A stretch of 60,153 bases of DNA from an uncultured Sterolibacterium sp. (GCA_903904605.1 CAIVDC010000109.1:1-60153), one strand, 5' to 3'. Shown: positions 1 through 8,765, counted from the first letter of the stretch. Numbers and translations: made by a program. The notes: a model not told the origin generated them from the letters alone.

Positions 1-547
1 CCTTGAAACTGCCGTCGTAGTTGGGCTTGAAATCCACCGTGCCGCGGTCGATTTCGGAGAGCAGCAGATCGGCGATGGGCGTCAGGCGAATTTCGGTGTA
101 GCGCATGGCCGCGGCGCCATCGCCGTCGCGCGAGCCGAAATTGCCCTGGCCGTCCGCCAGCGGATAGCGGAGGCTGAAGTCCTGCGCGATGCGCACCATC
201 GCGTCATAGACGGAACTGTCGCCGTGGGGATGGAGCTTGCCGAGCACGTCGCCGACGACGCGGGCGGACTTGACGTGCTTGGCGCCGGCGCGCAAGCCCA
301 TTTCGTGCATGGCGTAAAGGATGCGCCGCTGCACCGGCTTCTGGCCGTCTTCCACCTGGGGCAGGGCGCGGCTCTTGACGACCGAGACGGCATAGGCGAG
401 GTAGGCCTGCTCGGCGAACAGATCCAGCGGCGCCGCGTCGTCCGGTAGCGGCGGGGGGGGTGGCGGTGGCGGAGGCGGATCGGCGGGCGGGATTACCCGT
501 AACGGGGGCTGGGCGTCGGAGAACAAATCCAGATTGTCGTTGCTCAA
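1..547 (-). CDS. parC: DNA topoisomerase IV subunit A, 5' part (cut by window edge)
   Basis: ParC is the DNA-breaking subunit of topoisomerase IV, which decatenates chromosomes together with ParE. Reading the minus strand from a TTG at 547-545 gives about 182 residues before the window ends. The start overlaps the parE stop in a TTGA arrangement, which suggests translational coupling. After a 40-residue N-terminal extension the family sequence begins ([17 protein letters not shown]). The helix-turn-helix segment with [13 protein letters not shown] and the catalytic tyrosine in AAMRYTE (about residue 150) are present. E. coli ParC has its tyrosine near residue 120, so the protein is about 30 residues longer at the N-terminus. 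The extension holds ten consecutive prolines (residues 24-33) encoded over a run of eight C. No in-frame ATG precedes the conserved domain, so TTG is the best start. Confidence 0.93.
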   Translation of the reverse strand, partial: MSNDNLDLFSDAQPPLRVIPPADPPPPPPPPPPLPDDAAPLDLFAEQAYLAYAVSVVKSRALPQVEDGQKPVQRRILYAMHEMGLRAGAKHVKSARVVGDVLGKLHPHGDSSVYDAMVRIAQDFSLRYPLADGQGNFGSRDGDGAAAMRYTEIRLTPIADLLLSEIDRGTVDFKPNYDGSFK

Positions 548-2517
548 AGGTCGGCCTCCACGTTGCTGCCCTTCCGCTCCATCCACTCGCGCCGGCCGCC
601 GGATTCACCCTTCGCCATCAGCAGGGTGAACATTTTACGCGTTTCCTGTTCCGCGCCGGGCCGCAGGGTGACGCGCAGCATCCGGCGCGTCGCCGGATCC
701 ATCGAGGTTTCCCGCAACTGCTGCGGGTTCATTTCGCCCAGTCCCTTGAAGCGCCCGACTTCGATCTGCTCCGTTCTCACTTTCTCCTTGGCCAGCCGTT
801 CCATGATCGCTTCGAGTTCGCCCTCGTCCAGCGCATACAGGCGCCGCGCCGGCTTGCCCTTGCCTTGCGCCGGGACGTCGATGCGGTAGAGCGGCGGCTG
901 GGCGATCCAGACATGACCGCGCTCGATGAGCTTGGGGAAGTGCCGGTAGAACAGCGTCAACAGCAGGGTCTGGATATGGCTGCCATCGACGTCCGCGTCC
1001 GCCATGATGATGACCCGGCCATAGCGGAGATCGGCGAGCACCGTATCCGGCGCATCCGGCGCGTGCGGCTCGACGCCGAGCGCTACGGCGATGTCGTGGA
1101 TCTCGCGGTTGGCGTAGAGTTGGCTGGCGTCGATTTCGAAGGAGTTCTGGACCTTGCCGCGCAAGGGCAGGATGGCCTGCCGTTCGCGGTCCCGTCCCTG
1201 TTTCGCCGAGCCGCCGGCGCTGTCGCCTTCGACCAGGAATACCTCATTGACCGCGATGTCCTCCGACTCGCAATCGGAGAGCTTTCCCGGCAGCACGGCG
1301 ACGCCGGAAGACTTCCGCTTCTCGACTTTCTGTGCCGATTTCTGGCGCGCGAGCGCTTGCCTGATGGAAAGTTCGGCGATCGCCTTGCCGTGCTCCACAT
1401 GGCTGTTGAGCCAGCTTTCCAAAAGGTCCCGGACGATATTGGCGACCAGTTTCACCGCTTCCCGGCTGTTCAGCTTTTCCTTGATCTGGCCCTGAAACTG
1501 GGGGTCGAGCAGGCGCACGGAAAGGATGTAGGCCATCTTGCCGCAGACGTCCTCCTGCTGCATCTTCACGCCGCGCGGCAGGAGCGCGTGATGCTCGACA
1601 AAGGACTTGACCGCCTCGAACACCCCGGCGCGCAAACCCGACTCGTGGGTGCCGCCCAGCGGGGTCGGGATCAGATTGACGTAGGACTCGGAAGGGACGG
1701 TCTCCGGATACCACGCCAGCGCCCAGGCGGCGCCTTCGCCGATCGCGTAGTCGCCGTCCTCGGTGGCGTATTTCTCTCCGGTGAATACCGGCGCGACCGG
1801 CTCCACGTCCCCGGCGAGATCCGCCAGATAGCCGCGGATGCCGTCCCGGTAGGACCAGGACTGCGAAGCGATCGTCCCGTCGGCCTGTTCGACGTCGAGC
1901 ACCACCGACACGCCCGGCAGCAGCACGGCCTTCGAGCGCAGGCGGCGCTCGATCGAGCCCAGGTTGAACTTGGGCGTATCGAAATACCGGGGATCCGGCC
2001 ATATCCTGACGCGGGTGCCCGTCTGCTTCTTGCATTCGCCGACGATCTCCAGGGCCGACACGTTCTCGCCGCCCTTGGAGAACACCAGCGCATGGATTTT
2101 CCCGTCCCGGCGGACCTCGACCTCGACGCGCGTCGACAGGGCATTGGTCACCGCGACGCCGACGCCGTGCAATCCGCCGGAGAAGGCATAAGCGCTGTTG
2201 CCCGCCTTCTTGTCGAACTTGCCCCCGGCGTGCAGGCGGGTGAAGGCCAGCACCACCACCGGGATCTTCTCCTCGGGGTGCAGGCCGATCGGGATGCCGC
2301 GGCCGTCGTCGGTTACCGAAGCCGAGCCGTCGAGATGCAGGGCGACATGGATGTTCCTGGCGAATCCGGCCAGCGCTTCGTCGGCGGCGTTATCGACCAC
2401 CTCGGCCAGGGCATGGGTCGGCGACGAGGTGTCGGTGTACATCCCGGGGCGCTCGCGGACCGGTTCCAGTCCTTTGAGCACGCGGAAGGATGATTCATCG
2501 TAGGTTTGTTTGGCCAT
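544..2517 (-). CDS. parE: DNA topoisomerase IV subunit B
   Basis: ATPase subunit of topoisomerase IV, 657 residues, of the usual length. The GHKL ATPase shows the N-box Asn in [10 protein letters not shown] (residue 43), DDGRG (70-74) and the ATP-lid glycines in [10 protein letters not shown] (114-123). The transducer loop [12 protein letters not shown] lies at 340-351. The TOPRIM domain carries EGDSAGG (430-436) and the metal-binding DADVDGSH (507-514). The C-terminal [12 protein letters not shown], which contacts ParC, is intact. The ATG at 2517 gives the normal [12 protein letters not shown]-terminus. ParE rather than GyrB is called because parC follows immediately and the GyrB-specific long insert is absent. 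Confidence 0.96.
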   Translation of the reverse strand: MAKQTYDESSFRVLKGLEPVRERPGMYTDTSSPTHALAEVVDNAADEALAGFARNIHVALHLDGSASVTDDGRGIPIGLHPEEKIPVVVLAFTRLHAGGKFDKKAGNSAYAFSGGLHGVGVAVTNALSTRVEVEVRRDGKIHALVFSKGGENVSALEIVGECKKQTGTRVRIWPDPRYFDTPKFNLGSIERRLRSKAVLLPGVSVVLDVEQADGTIASQSWSYRDGIRGYLADLAGDVEPVAPVFTGEKYATEDGDYAIGEGAAWALAWYPETVPSESYVNLIPTPLGGTHESGLRAGVFEAVKSFVEHHALLPRGVKMQQEDVCGKMAYILSVRLLDPQFQGQIKEKLNSREAVKLVANIVRDLLESWLNSHVEHGKAIAELSIRQALARQKSAQKVEKRKSSGVAVLPGKLSDCESEDIAVNEVFLVEGDSAGGSAKQGRDRERQAILPLRGKVQNSFEIDASQLYANREIHDIAVALGVEPHAPDAPDTVLADLRYGRVIIMADADVDGSHIQTLLLTLFYRHFPKLIERGHVWIAQPPLYRIDVPAQGKGKPARRLYALDEGELEAIMERLAKEKVRTEQIEVGRFKGLGEMNPQQLRETSMDPATRRMLRVTLRPGAEQETRKMFTLLMAKGESGGRREWMERKGSNVEADL

Positions 2518-2589
2518 GGTGGAATATCGAAGTGTCCGCTGGTCGGAAAGAATGGCCCGGGCGATCGCGATACGCTGGCGCTGGTCCGG

Positions 2590-2617
2590 ATTGTACGCGC
2601 TACTGGTACGCCGTCCA
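2590..2617 (-). promoter_or_regulatory. Putative sigma-70 promoter of parE-parC
   Basis: On the minus strand a TACAAT -10 hexamer (2595-2590) is preceded by TGGACG (2617-2612) at a spacing of 16 bases. This would give a leader of about 65 bases before the parE ATG. Matches are 5/6 and 4/6, so this is suggestive only. Confidence 0.4.
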
Positions 2618-2644
2618 TGCCGCCTGCGCCGGCAGACGCTCGCG

Positions 2645-2653
2645 TGCTAAAAT
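2645..2653 (+). promoter_or_regulatory. Putative extended -10 element for the 2738 gene
   Basis: TGCTAAAAT is a 5/6 match to the -10 hexamer with the upstream TG of extended -10 promoters. No good -35 is visible. It lies about 85 bases before the ATG at 2738, in the divergent gap shared with parE. Confidence 0.3.
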
Positions 2654-2737
2654 GGGCCATTGAGATGATCGTCGCCGGGCCTGGGGAACACGGCAAAGCC
2701 TCCGATCGTCAAACATCTCTCTTGAGAGGAGCCCATT

Positions 2738-3196
2738 ATGAAGATGAACGAACTGCCCAATCATGTCACCGGACAGTCGGTCCAATTGGATGCGAAGGGA
2801 AGGGACGTCTTTCTGGAGTATTTTCCGGACGGCGACATCTTCTTCTGGACCGACGACGGCATCGCCCTGGAGTTCGACAGAAAAAACACCGCGCTCATCC
2901 TCGCCGCGCTGAGGCTGCAGGAGAAACTCCCGAAAACCACCCGGGCCGCGCCGGTGACGCAGCTTGCCCTGCCGCGCACGCCCAGCGCGCTGACCGCGGC
3001 CAGCCTGAACCTGGGTTCTGAAACGGAACCGGGAAAATACCGGACGCCGAATCGCGCGGTGGCGAAGGAACAGCAAGGCTGGGGTGCCACCGTCGTCGTC
3101 GGCGGAAAGGCCGTTCGCTACTACTACGACAAGCGCGACAGCGCCCGTGCGGCGATGTCCGAGCACAAGGTCGGCGAAGCCGGCCGGGTGGCCTGA
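2738..3196 (+). CDS. Conserved-looking protein of unknown function
   Basis: A 152-residue protein that I do not recognise. It starts at an ATG eight bases after a GAGAGGAG ribosome binding site. There is no signal peptide or membrane segment, so it is probably cytoplasmic. The first 70 residues mix acidic and aromatic positions (FLEYFPDGDIFFW, IALEFDR), as a small beta-rich domain would. A proline/alanine-rich linker (about 70-95) follows, then a basic-aromatic tail with VRYYYDKRDSARAA. It is the only plus-strand gene between parE and the enoyl-CoA isomerase and reads as a single-gene unit. Codon usage is typical of the region, which supports it being real. Confidence 0.72.
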   Translation: MKMNELPNHVTGQSVQLDAKGRDVFLEYFPDGDIFFWTDDGIALEFDRKNTALILAALRLQEKLPKTTRAAPVTQLALPRTPSALTAASLNLGSETEPGKYRTPNRAVAKEQQGWGATVVVGGKAVRYYYDKRDSARAAMSEHKVGEAGRVA

Positions 3197-3436
3197 GTCG
3201 ATCGCCCCGGGTCCTGCCCGAACCGGCCCGTGCCGGGCGGATCCTGATCCAGGACAGCGAGCGTGCGCAGGCCGCGGCGGAGCGTCTGAAACCGCCCGCC
3301 GCGAAGCGCTCGGACTGAGGCTTCGGCGTCGGCCAGTCAAGCGCTCAATGGTTCAGCCCAAAGTCTCGACGGCGCAGGAATCTTCCTGCACGAATCATCG
3401 CGGCAGGTCACCGGCGCAACATTCAGGATTCGAAAC
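3197..3436 (+). other. Intergenic stretch without a convincing gene
   Basis: These 240 bases lie between the unknown protein and the enoyl-CoA isomerase. A frame open from 3022 to the stop at 3316-3318 reads somewhat like protein (ILIQDSERAQAAAERLK) but has no ATG, GTG or TTG, so no CDS is called. A short stem, CCGGC-CCGT-GCCGG, lies near 3223-3236 with no T-run. No clear promoter for the downstream gene was seen. Confidence 0.5.
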
Positions 3437-4225
3437 ATGACGACTCCCGTCCTTTTGGCGCGTCACGGCGCGACCCTGTTGATCACCCTGAACCGCCCCG
3501 AGAGCCGCAATGCGCTCGACCTCGACATGCGCCGGGCGCTGGGCGAAGCGGTGTTCACCGCACGCGACAGCCCCGAGGTCAAGGCCGTGGTCATCACCGG
3601 CGCCGGCGGCGCCTTTTGCGCGGGCGGCGATCTGAAGGCCTTGAGCGCCGAACGGCGCCCGATCTTTGCCGACCGCGACCGTATCCGCCGCCTGCACCCG
3701 TGGTTCCGCGAACTGGTGAATCTCGAGAAGCCAGTCATCGCGGCGGTCGATGGCGTCGCCTTCGGCGCGGGTTTCAATCTGGCGCTGGCCTGCGACTTCA
3801 TCGTCGGTACGCCCCAGACGCGCTTTTGCGCAGTCTTCGCGCGCCTGGGGCTGGTCCCCGACCTCGGCGGATTTTTTCTGCTGCCGCGCATCGTCGGTTT
3901 GCAGCGCGCCAAGGAACTGGTGTTCTCGGCGCGCGAGGTCGATGCCGACGAGGCGCAACGCCTCGGCATTCTCTACGCGTCCTATCCGTCTCCGGGACTG
4001 CTCGACGAAGCGCTGGCGCTGGCGGCACGCTTCCATGACGCGTCGACCGAAGCGCTGGGCATCGCCAAGAACATTCTCAACCGCTCCTTCAATCTCGATC
4101 AGGACACCCTGGCCGAACTGGAAGCCTCGGCCCAGGCGATGTCGCTGCACACCGAGTATCACCGCACTGCGGTGGCCGGATTTCTGGCCAAGAGGCCGCC
4201 GGCATTTCGCTGGAAGAACCGCTAG
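3437..4225 (+). CDS. Enoyl-CoA hydratase/isomerase family protein, PaaG-like
   Basis: Crotonase-fold protein of 262 residues, the normal family length. The two oxyanion-hole segments are seen as AFCAGGDLKAL (59-69) and GVAFGAGFNLALACD (106-120). Both catalytic glutamates of classical enoyl-CoA hydratases are absent: the first position is Asn in GFNLA, the second Phe in CAVFARLG. Instead the PaaG-type Asp is present in GLVPDLGG (Asp142). That pattern fits an isomerase acting on acyl-CoA double bonds better than a hydratase. The C-terminal EYHRTAVAGFLAKRPPAF is typical. It stands alone, with no other phenylacetate or beta-oxidation genes nearby, so the substrate cannot be inferred from context. 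Confidence 0.88.
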   Translation: MTTPVLLARHGATLLITLNRPESRNALDLDMRRALGEAVFTARDSPEVKAVVITGAGGAFCAGGDLKALSAERRPIFADRDRIRRLHPWFRELVNLEKPVIAAVDGVAFGAGFNLALACDFIVGTPQTRFCAVFARLGLVPDLGGFFLLPRIVGLQRAKELVFSAREVDADEAQRLGILYASYPSPGLLDEALALAARFHDASTEALGIAKNILNRSFNLDQDTLAELEASAQAMSLHTEYHRTAVAGFLAKRPPAFRWKNR

Positions 4226-4236
4226 GGCCTGCTGAA

Positions 4237-4491
4237 ATGGCCTGGTTCCTCTATCTGATCGAGTGCCGGGATGGCAGCATCTACACCGGGATCACGGTCG
4301 ATGTCGCCGCGCGCTACGCCGCTCATGCCTCAGGCCGCGGCGCGCGCTATACCCGGTCGCACCCGCCCGAGCGCCTGCTGGCGGTGGTCGAATACCCCGA
4401 CCGTTCGACCGCCGCCAAGGCCGAGTGCCGGATGAAGCGCCTGACGCCCCAAGCCAAGCGCGAATTCGTCGGGCAGGTGCCGCGGCCTTGA
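4237..4491 (+). CDS. GIY-YIG domain protein, UPF0213/YhbQ-like
   Basis: Small protein of 84 residues consisting of one GIY-YIG nuclease-type domain. Visible motifs are LYLIECRDGSIYTGIT (the GIY and YIG strands, 5-20), the conserved Arg in DVAARYAAH and the Glu in AAKAECRMKRL. The length matches the stand-alone YhbQ/UPF0213 group, for which E. coli members have reported DNA endonuclease activity. It begins 11 bases after the enoyl-CoA isomerase stop and may be co-transcribed. It is convergent with the MFS transporter. Confidence 0.9.
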   Translation: MAWFLYLIECRDGSIYTGITVDVAARYAAHASGRGARYTRSHPPERLLAVVEYPDRSTAAKAECRMKRLTPQAKREFVGQVPRP

Positions 4492-4500
4492 GCCGGGTCC

Positions 4501-5673
4501 TCACGCGCGTCGCCGCCATGCCAGCCAGAGCGTGGCGCAGGACGCCAGCGCGATCATCGGCAGCGCGAACAGGTTGAGGGCCTCCCAGCCTTCGCGCACC
4601 AGGATTGCGCCGGAGGCGAGCGACGAGACGCCTTGCGTCGCGAACACCAGGAAATCGTTGCCGCCCTGGACCTTGGCCTTTTCGCAAGGGACGTAGGTTT
4701 CCGTCAGCAAGCTGGTGCCGCCGATGTAGAGGAAGTTCCAGCCGATGCCGAGCAGCAGCAGCGCCGCCCAGAAATGCATCACGGAAACGCCGGTGAGCGC
4801 GATGGCCACGCAAGCCAGCATGAGGCCCGAGCCGGCCAGCATGATCGGGAGCACCCCGAAGCGCTTGATCAGCGAACCGGTGAAGAACGACGGGCCGTAC
4901 ATGCCGATGATGTGCCACTCGAAAACGAAGGCGGTGTCGGCGAAGGGATGCCGGCAGAGGTCCATGGCCAGCGGCGTCGCCGACATCAGCAGGTTCATCG
5001 TGCCGTACCCGAGCGAAGCGGCCGCGACGGCGACGATGAAGGCCGGCTGCGCGGCGATCTCCTTGATCGGTCGTCCCGGATCATGCACGTCGGCGGCGGA
5101 CAGGGGCGGGATCGAGAGCCGGCTGGTGATGAGCAGGGCGACGGCCGCGAAGCCCGCGAGCGCGGCGTAGGACGCCATGAATGGTGTCGACAGCAGGTCG
5201 CGGGTGAGCTTTCCGGTCTCGGGTCCGAGGACGCCGCCGAGTATCCCGCCGGCCAGCGTCAGCGAGATGGCCTTGGCTTTCCAGTCCGGCGGCGCCATGT
5301 CGGCCGCGGCGAAACGGTATTGCTGGCCGAAGGCGTTGTAGGCGCCGGCCAGCAGCGTGCCCAGGCAAAGCAGCCAGAAGCTTTGCAGCCAGACCGCCTG
5401 GGCGCAGACCAGACCGCCGGCAATGCCCAGCAGACTGCCGAGCATGAAGCCGGCGCGGCGGCCATGGCGTTTCATGAACCAGGCGGCGGGCAAGGTGGTC
5501 AGCGTGGTGCCGATGACGTAGGCGGTGACCGGCAGGGTGGCCAGACGCTTGTCCGCGGCGAGCTGGTAGCCGACCAGTCCGTTCATCGTGATCATGGTCA
5601 CGGCGTTGCACAGCAGCAGGCCCTGGCAGGCCGAGAGCAGCGCGACGTTGCGCTGGAGCGGCGACTCAAGCAC
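4501..5673 (-). CDS. MFS transporter
   Basis: Membrane transporter of 390 residues with about 12 hydrophobic segments and a charged central loop (about 205-225). The A-motif-like loop MKRHGRRAGFMLGS follows the second or third helix, as expected in the major facilitator superfamily. A TM4-5 motif (LTLAGGILGGVLGPETG, about 138-154) resembles drug/proton antiporters. The substrate cannot be told from sequence. Its ATG overlaps the end of the alpha/beta hydrolase by 8 bases, so the two are probably translated together. The sulfhydrylase lies just upstream in the same operon. Confidence 0.88.
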   Translation of the reverse strand: MLESPLQRNVALLSACQGLLLCNAVTMITMNGLVGYQLAADKRLATLPVTAYVIGTTLTTLPAAWFMKRHGRRAGFMLGSLLGIAGGLVCAQAVWLQSFWLLCLGTLLAGAYNAFGQQYRFAAADMAPPDWKAKAISLTLAGGILGGVLGPETGKLTRDLLSTPFMASYAALAGFAAVALLITSRLSIPPLSAADVHDPGRPIKEIAAQPAFIVAVAAASLGYGTMNLLMSATPLAMDLCRHPFADTAFVFEWHIIGMYGPSFFTGSLIKRFGVLPIMLAGSGLMLACVAIALTGVSVMHFWAALLLLGIGWNFLYIGGTSLLTETYVPCEKAKVQGGNDFLVFATQGVSSLASGAILVREGWEALNLFALPMIALASCATLWLAWRRRA

Positions 5674-6475
5674 GGGCCAGGAAGGCGATCAGGGCATCGA
5701 GTACGGCGTCGGGCTGTTCGCTCATCATGGCGTGGCCGGCGCCGTTCAAGATCACCCGCGTGGCTCCGGGCAAGGCGTCGGCCAGCGCCAGCGTCGCTTT
5801 CGGCGGGGCCATCAGGTCGTGGCTGCCCGACAGGATCAAGGCCGGACAGGCGACCCGGGCGGCGCGTTCCAGGCCCGACCGATAATCATTGCAGGCGGAG
5901 AGGTCGGTGTGCAGCACGCCTGGCGCGGCCCGTTCCATCAGGCGCAGATTCATGCCGATCTGCCACAGGCCGGGCACGGCGTTGCCGCCGACCTGGCCGC
6001 GCGGGCTGTGCGACCAGACGTTGATCATGTTCCGGGCGCGAGGCTCGTCATTTTTCGCGGCCTCCAGCAGCGCGGCCGACACCGGCATCGGCGTCGCATT
6101 GCCGAGCAAGGCAATGCCGGCGATGCGCTCGGGGAAACAGGCCGCGGTTTCGAGCGCGGCCAGCGAGCCCATGCTGTGGCCGACCAGCGCCGCGCGCGGG
6201 AAGCCGGCGGCATCCAGGAGCGCCGCCAGCCAGGCGGCCATGGCCGCTACGCTCGTCAGCGGCCCGACGGCGGAGCGGCCGTGGCCGGGCAGGTCGACGG
6301 CCAGCACGGCATGGCCGTGATGGGCGAACCAGCGGCTTTGCAGGTTCCAGCAGGAATGGTCGAGTGCCGCGCCGTGGATGAACAGCACTGCCGGCAGCGA
6401 GGCGTCGCGTGCCGCCTCGAGCGATTTTCCGCCGGTATAGACATAGGTGCCCTGGCCGTCGACCGAGATTTCCAT
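5666..6475 (-). CDS. Alpha/beta hydrolase
   Basis: Serine hydrolase of 269 residues with the alpha/beta hydrolase fold. The oxyanion HG lies at 34-35 (LFIHGAALDH) and the nucleophile elbow GHSMGS carries Ser101. The acid is probably Asp219 (SGSHDLMAPP) and the base His247 (NGAGHAMM). No signal peptide is seen. It sits 4 bases after the O-acetylhomoserine sulfhydrylase gene and overlaps the transporter gene, which suggests one small operon. The substrate is unknown. A role in thioester or ester metabolism linked to sulfur amino acids would be guesswork from context. Confidence 0.88.
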   Translation of the reverse strand: MEISVDGQGTYVYTGGKSLEAARDASLPAVLFIHGAALDHSCWNLQSRWFAHHGHAVLAVDLPGHGRSAVGPLTSVAAMAAWLAALLDAAGFPRAALVGHSMGSLAALETAACFPERIAGIALLGNATPMPVSAALLEAAKNDEPRARNMINVWSHSPRGQVGGNAVPGLWQIGMNLRLMERAAPGVLHTDLSACNDYRSGLERAARVACPALILSGSHDLMAPPKATLALADALPGATRVILNGAGHAMMSEQPDAVLDALIAFLARA

Positions 6476-6479
6476 CGGC

Positions 6480-7799
6480 TCAGGATTTCTGCGCGGCGTA
6501 CAGGCCGCGGTTCAGGTCTTCGATCAGGTCTTCGGCATTCTCCAGGCCGACCGAGAGGCGCACCGTGCCCTCGAAAATGCCGGCGGCAGCCAGGGCCTCC
6601 GCCGACATCCGGAAATGGGTCGTGCTGGCGGGGTGGATCACCAGCGACTTGGCATCGCCGACGTTAGCCAGGTGCGAGAAGACCCGCAGGCTCTCGATGA
6701 AGCGCTTGCCCGCGAGCCGGGAACCGCCGGCGCCAGCCTTCAGGACGAAGGTAAATACCGCGCCGCAGCCCTTGGGCAGCAGGCGCTTGGCCAGTTCGTG
6801 GTCGGGGTGCCCGGGCAGTTCCGGGTAGGAGACCGATTCCACCTGGGGGTGGGCGACGAGATGCGCCACGATCTTGCGCGTGTTGTCGATGTGGCGCGCC
6901 ATGCGCAGCGGCAGGGTCTCCACGCCCTGGAGGATCTGGAACGCGGTCAGGGGCGACATCGCGGCGCCGAAGTCGCGCAAGCCTTCGCGCCGCGCCCGGA
7001 GCAGGAAGGCGGCGACCGGCGATTCCTCGGCGAAGTCCATGCCGTGGAAACCTTCGTAGGCTTCAGAGAGGGTCGGGAATTTGCCCGCGCTCGCGCCTTC
7101 CCGGTCCCAATCGAAGCGGCCGCCATCGACCAGAAGGCCGCCGATGGCCACGCCGTGGCCTCCCAGGAACTTGGTCGCGGAATGCATGACCAGGTCGGCG
7201 CCCTGTTCCAGCGGTTGCATCAGATAGGGCGTGGTGAAGGTGGCGTCGACCAGGAGCGGCAGGCCGTGTTCGTGGGCGATCTGGGCGAGCCCCGGCACGT
7301 CGAGCACGTCGAGGCCGGGATTGCCCAGGGTTTCGCCGAAGATCAGGCGCGTGTTCGGCCGGATCGCGGCACGGATACCGTCCAGGTCGCGCGGCGAAAC
7401 GAAACTGGTGGCGATGCCGAAGCGCGGCAGGGTGTATTCGAGGAGGTTATGCGAGCCGCCGTAGAGCGCGCGCGAGGCGACGATATGGCTGCCTGCATCC
7501 ATCAGCGTGGCGATGGCCAGATGCAGGGCCGCCTGGCCGCTGGCCGTGGCGATTGCGCCGACGCCGCCTTCTAGTGCGCTGATACGCTCTTCGAGCACGG
7601 CATTGGTCGGGTTGGAAATGCGCGAATAGACATGGCCGGCGCGCTCCATGTTGAACAAGGAGGCGGCATGATCGCTGTCCTTGAAGACGAAGGAGGTGGT
7701 GAGATAGATCGGCGTGGCGCGCGCGCCATACTGGGAATCGGGGACCTGGCCTGCGTGCAGGCTCAGGGTGTCGAAGCGGTAGCACTTCGGCTCGGCCAT
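6480..7799 (-). CDS. metY: O-acetylhomoserine sulfhydrylase (Cys/Met metabolism PLP enzyme)
   Basis: PLP enzyme of 439 residues that makes homocysteine from O-acetylhomoserine and sulfide. The length and N-terminus ([13 protein letters not shown]) match the long OAH sulfhydrylase branch rather than cystathionine synthases of about 380 residues. [13 protein letters not shown] (58-70) and [12 protein letters not shown] (84-95) belong to the cofactor and substrate sites. The PLP lysine is Lys210 in [11 protein letters not shown]. The ATG at 7799 lies 2 bases beyond the stop of the YdcH-like gene, so the two are probably co-transcribed. A cystathionine gamma-synthase-like specificity is not fully excluded. 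Confidence 0.92.
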   Translation of the reverse strand: MAEPKCYRFDTLSLHAGQVPDSQYGARATPIYLTTSFVFKDSDHAASLFNMERAGHVYSRISNPTNAVLEERISALEGGVGAIATASGQAALHLAIATLMDAGSHIVASRALYGGSHNLLEYTLPRFGIATSFVSPRDLDGIRAAIRPNTRLIFGETLGNPGLDVLDVPGLAQIAHEHGLPLLVDATFTTPYLMQPLEQGADLVMHSATKFLGGHGVAIGGLLVDGGRFDWDREGASAGKFPTLSEAYEGFHGMDFAEESPVAAFLLRARREGLRDFGAAMSPLTAFQILQGVETLPLRMARHIDNTRKIVAHLVAHPQVESVSYPELPGHPDHELAKRLLPKGCGAVFTFVLKAGAGGSRLAGKRFIESLRVFSHLANVGDAKSLVIHPASTTHFRMSAEALAAAGIFEGTVRLSVGLENAEDLIEDLNRGLYAAQKS

Positions 7800-7801
7800 A
7801 T

Positions 7802-8011
7802 CTAGGCTGGCACGTCGGGCTCGAGCATGCGCTGGAGCTGGGCGATGCGGTCTTTCAACAGCAGCTTGCGTTTCTTCAGCCGGCCCAGCAGCAACTGATC
7901 CTTGGGCGGCGTGGCCAGAAGGCGCTCGATCGCTTCATCCAGGTCGCGATGCTCGAGGCCGAGTTCGGCGAGCCGGATCTTCAGTGCCTCTTGATCTTCG
8001 TTGGGGAGCAT
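7802..8011 (-). CDS. YdcH-like DUF465 protein
   Basis: Small alpha-helical protein of 69 residues when started at the ATG at 8011 (MLPNEDQEALKIRL). An ATG 36 bases further upstream would add twelve residues that look non-coding, so the shorter form is chosen. The sequence is highly charged, with heptad-like leucines (LAELGLEHRDLDEAI, LGRLKKRKLLLKDRI), typical of the DUF465/YdcH family of short helical hairpins. Function is unknown in the family. It is divergent from greB and leads the operon with the sulfhydrylase. Confidence 0.82.
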   Translation of the reverse strand: MLPNEDQEALKIRLAELGLEHRDLDEAIERLLATPPKDQLLLGRLKKRKLLLKDRIAQLQRMLEPDVPA

Positions 8012-8086
8012 GGCTCGAATCTTATGCGCGGCGCCGGGGAAATACAACTGGCGGCGATCGGACTGTCGTCGTGGCCGCGGTCGTCA

Positions 8087-8092
8087 TACAAT
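8087..8092 (+). promoter_or_regulatory. Putative -10 element of greB
   Basis: TACAAT (5/6 match) lies 29 bases before the greB ATG in the 110-base divergent gap. No convincing -35 is seen at the expected distance. Confidence 0.3.
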
Positions 8093-8121
8093 GATGCCTT
8101 TTTTCGCACTGCCATCTGTCG

Positions 8122-8685
8122 ATGAAGCCGCTTTCCGCAGGCACGACCCCCGGAGCCGACGGGGAGGACGAAGACGAAGACGAGTTCCCGGTCGGCCCTG
8201 GGCTGCCCGCCGGCAGCGGCAATTATCTGACGTTGACCGGCTATGCCCGGCTTCAGTCGGAACTGGAACAACTGGTCAGGGGCGAGCGACCGGCGCTGGT
8301 GCAGACGGTATCCTGGGCCGCCGGCAACGGCGACCGCTCGGAGAACGGCGATTACATTTACGGCAAGAGACGCCTGCGCGAGATCGACCGGCGCATCCGC
8401 TATCTGATGAAACGCCTGGAGAACGCCGTCGTGGTCGATCCTGCCCAACAGGAGAACCTCAATCAGGTCTATTTTGCGGCGACCGTGAGTATCGCCGACG
8501 CCGACGGGACGGTGGGCAGCTACCAGCTCGTCGGCGTCGACGAGGCCGATGCCGCGGCCGGCTGCATCAGCTGGATCTCGCCCCTGGCCCAGGCGTTGAT
8601 GAAGGCGCATGTCGGCGACGTCGTCCGTTTCCAGAGCCCGGCCGGCATCCGCGAGGTCGAGGTCCTGGCCATCCGCTATCAATGA
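8122..8685 (+). CDS. greB: Transcription elongation factor GreB
   Basis: GreB binds in the RNA polymerase secondary channel and triggers cleavage of backtracked RNA. The core (about 35-187) starts NYLTLTGYARLQSELEQL and contains the coiled-coil tip with acidic residues in NGDRSENGDYIYGKRRLREIDRR, the GreB form of the motif. The FKBP-like C-terminal domain ends in VGDVVRFQSPAGIREVEVLAI. The protein has 187 residues, against about 158 in E. coli. The extra N-terminus is very acidic (EDEDEDE, residues 15-21) and precedes the coiled coil. No other ATG is available before the conserved core, so the extension looks genuine. Confidence 0.93.
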   Translation: MKPLSAGTTPGADGEDEDEDEFPVGPGLPAGSGNYLTLTGYARLQSELEQLVRGERPALVQTVSWAAGNGDRSENGDYIYGKRRLREIDRRIRYLMKRLENAVVVDPAQQENLNQVYFAATVSIADADGTVGSYQLVGVDEADAAAGCISWISPLAQALMKAHVGDVVRFQSPAGIREVEVLAIRYQ

Positions 8686-8737
8686 AGCGAGCAACATGGA
8701 ACGAAACGTCGACAGGATGCGGGCGCCGGCCGGCGCT

Positions 8738-8765
8738 CTTGAAATCGGCGCGACTGCCCCAATTT
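8738..8765 (+). promoter_or_regulatory. Sigma-32 heat-shock promoter of htpG
   Basis: CTTGAA (8738-8743) is followed after 13 bases by CCCCAATTT (8757-8765). This matches the sigma-32 consensus CTTGAA-N13-17-CCCCAT-T very closely. It lies about 30 bases before the htpG ATG at 8795, which has a GGGAGAA ribosome binding site. Heat-shock control of htpG is known in proteobacteria, so position and sequence agree. Confidence 0.8.

Noticed and set aside
460..2493. Long plus-strand frame of 677 codons opposite parE
   Set aside because: It is the antisense shadow of parE in high-GC DNA; the sequence shows no domain and parE is unmistakable.
3022..3318. Open frame ending ILIQDSERAQAAAERLK and onward
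   Set aside because: No ATG, GTG or TTG start exists in the open stretch and most of it overlaps the unknown protein in another frame.
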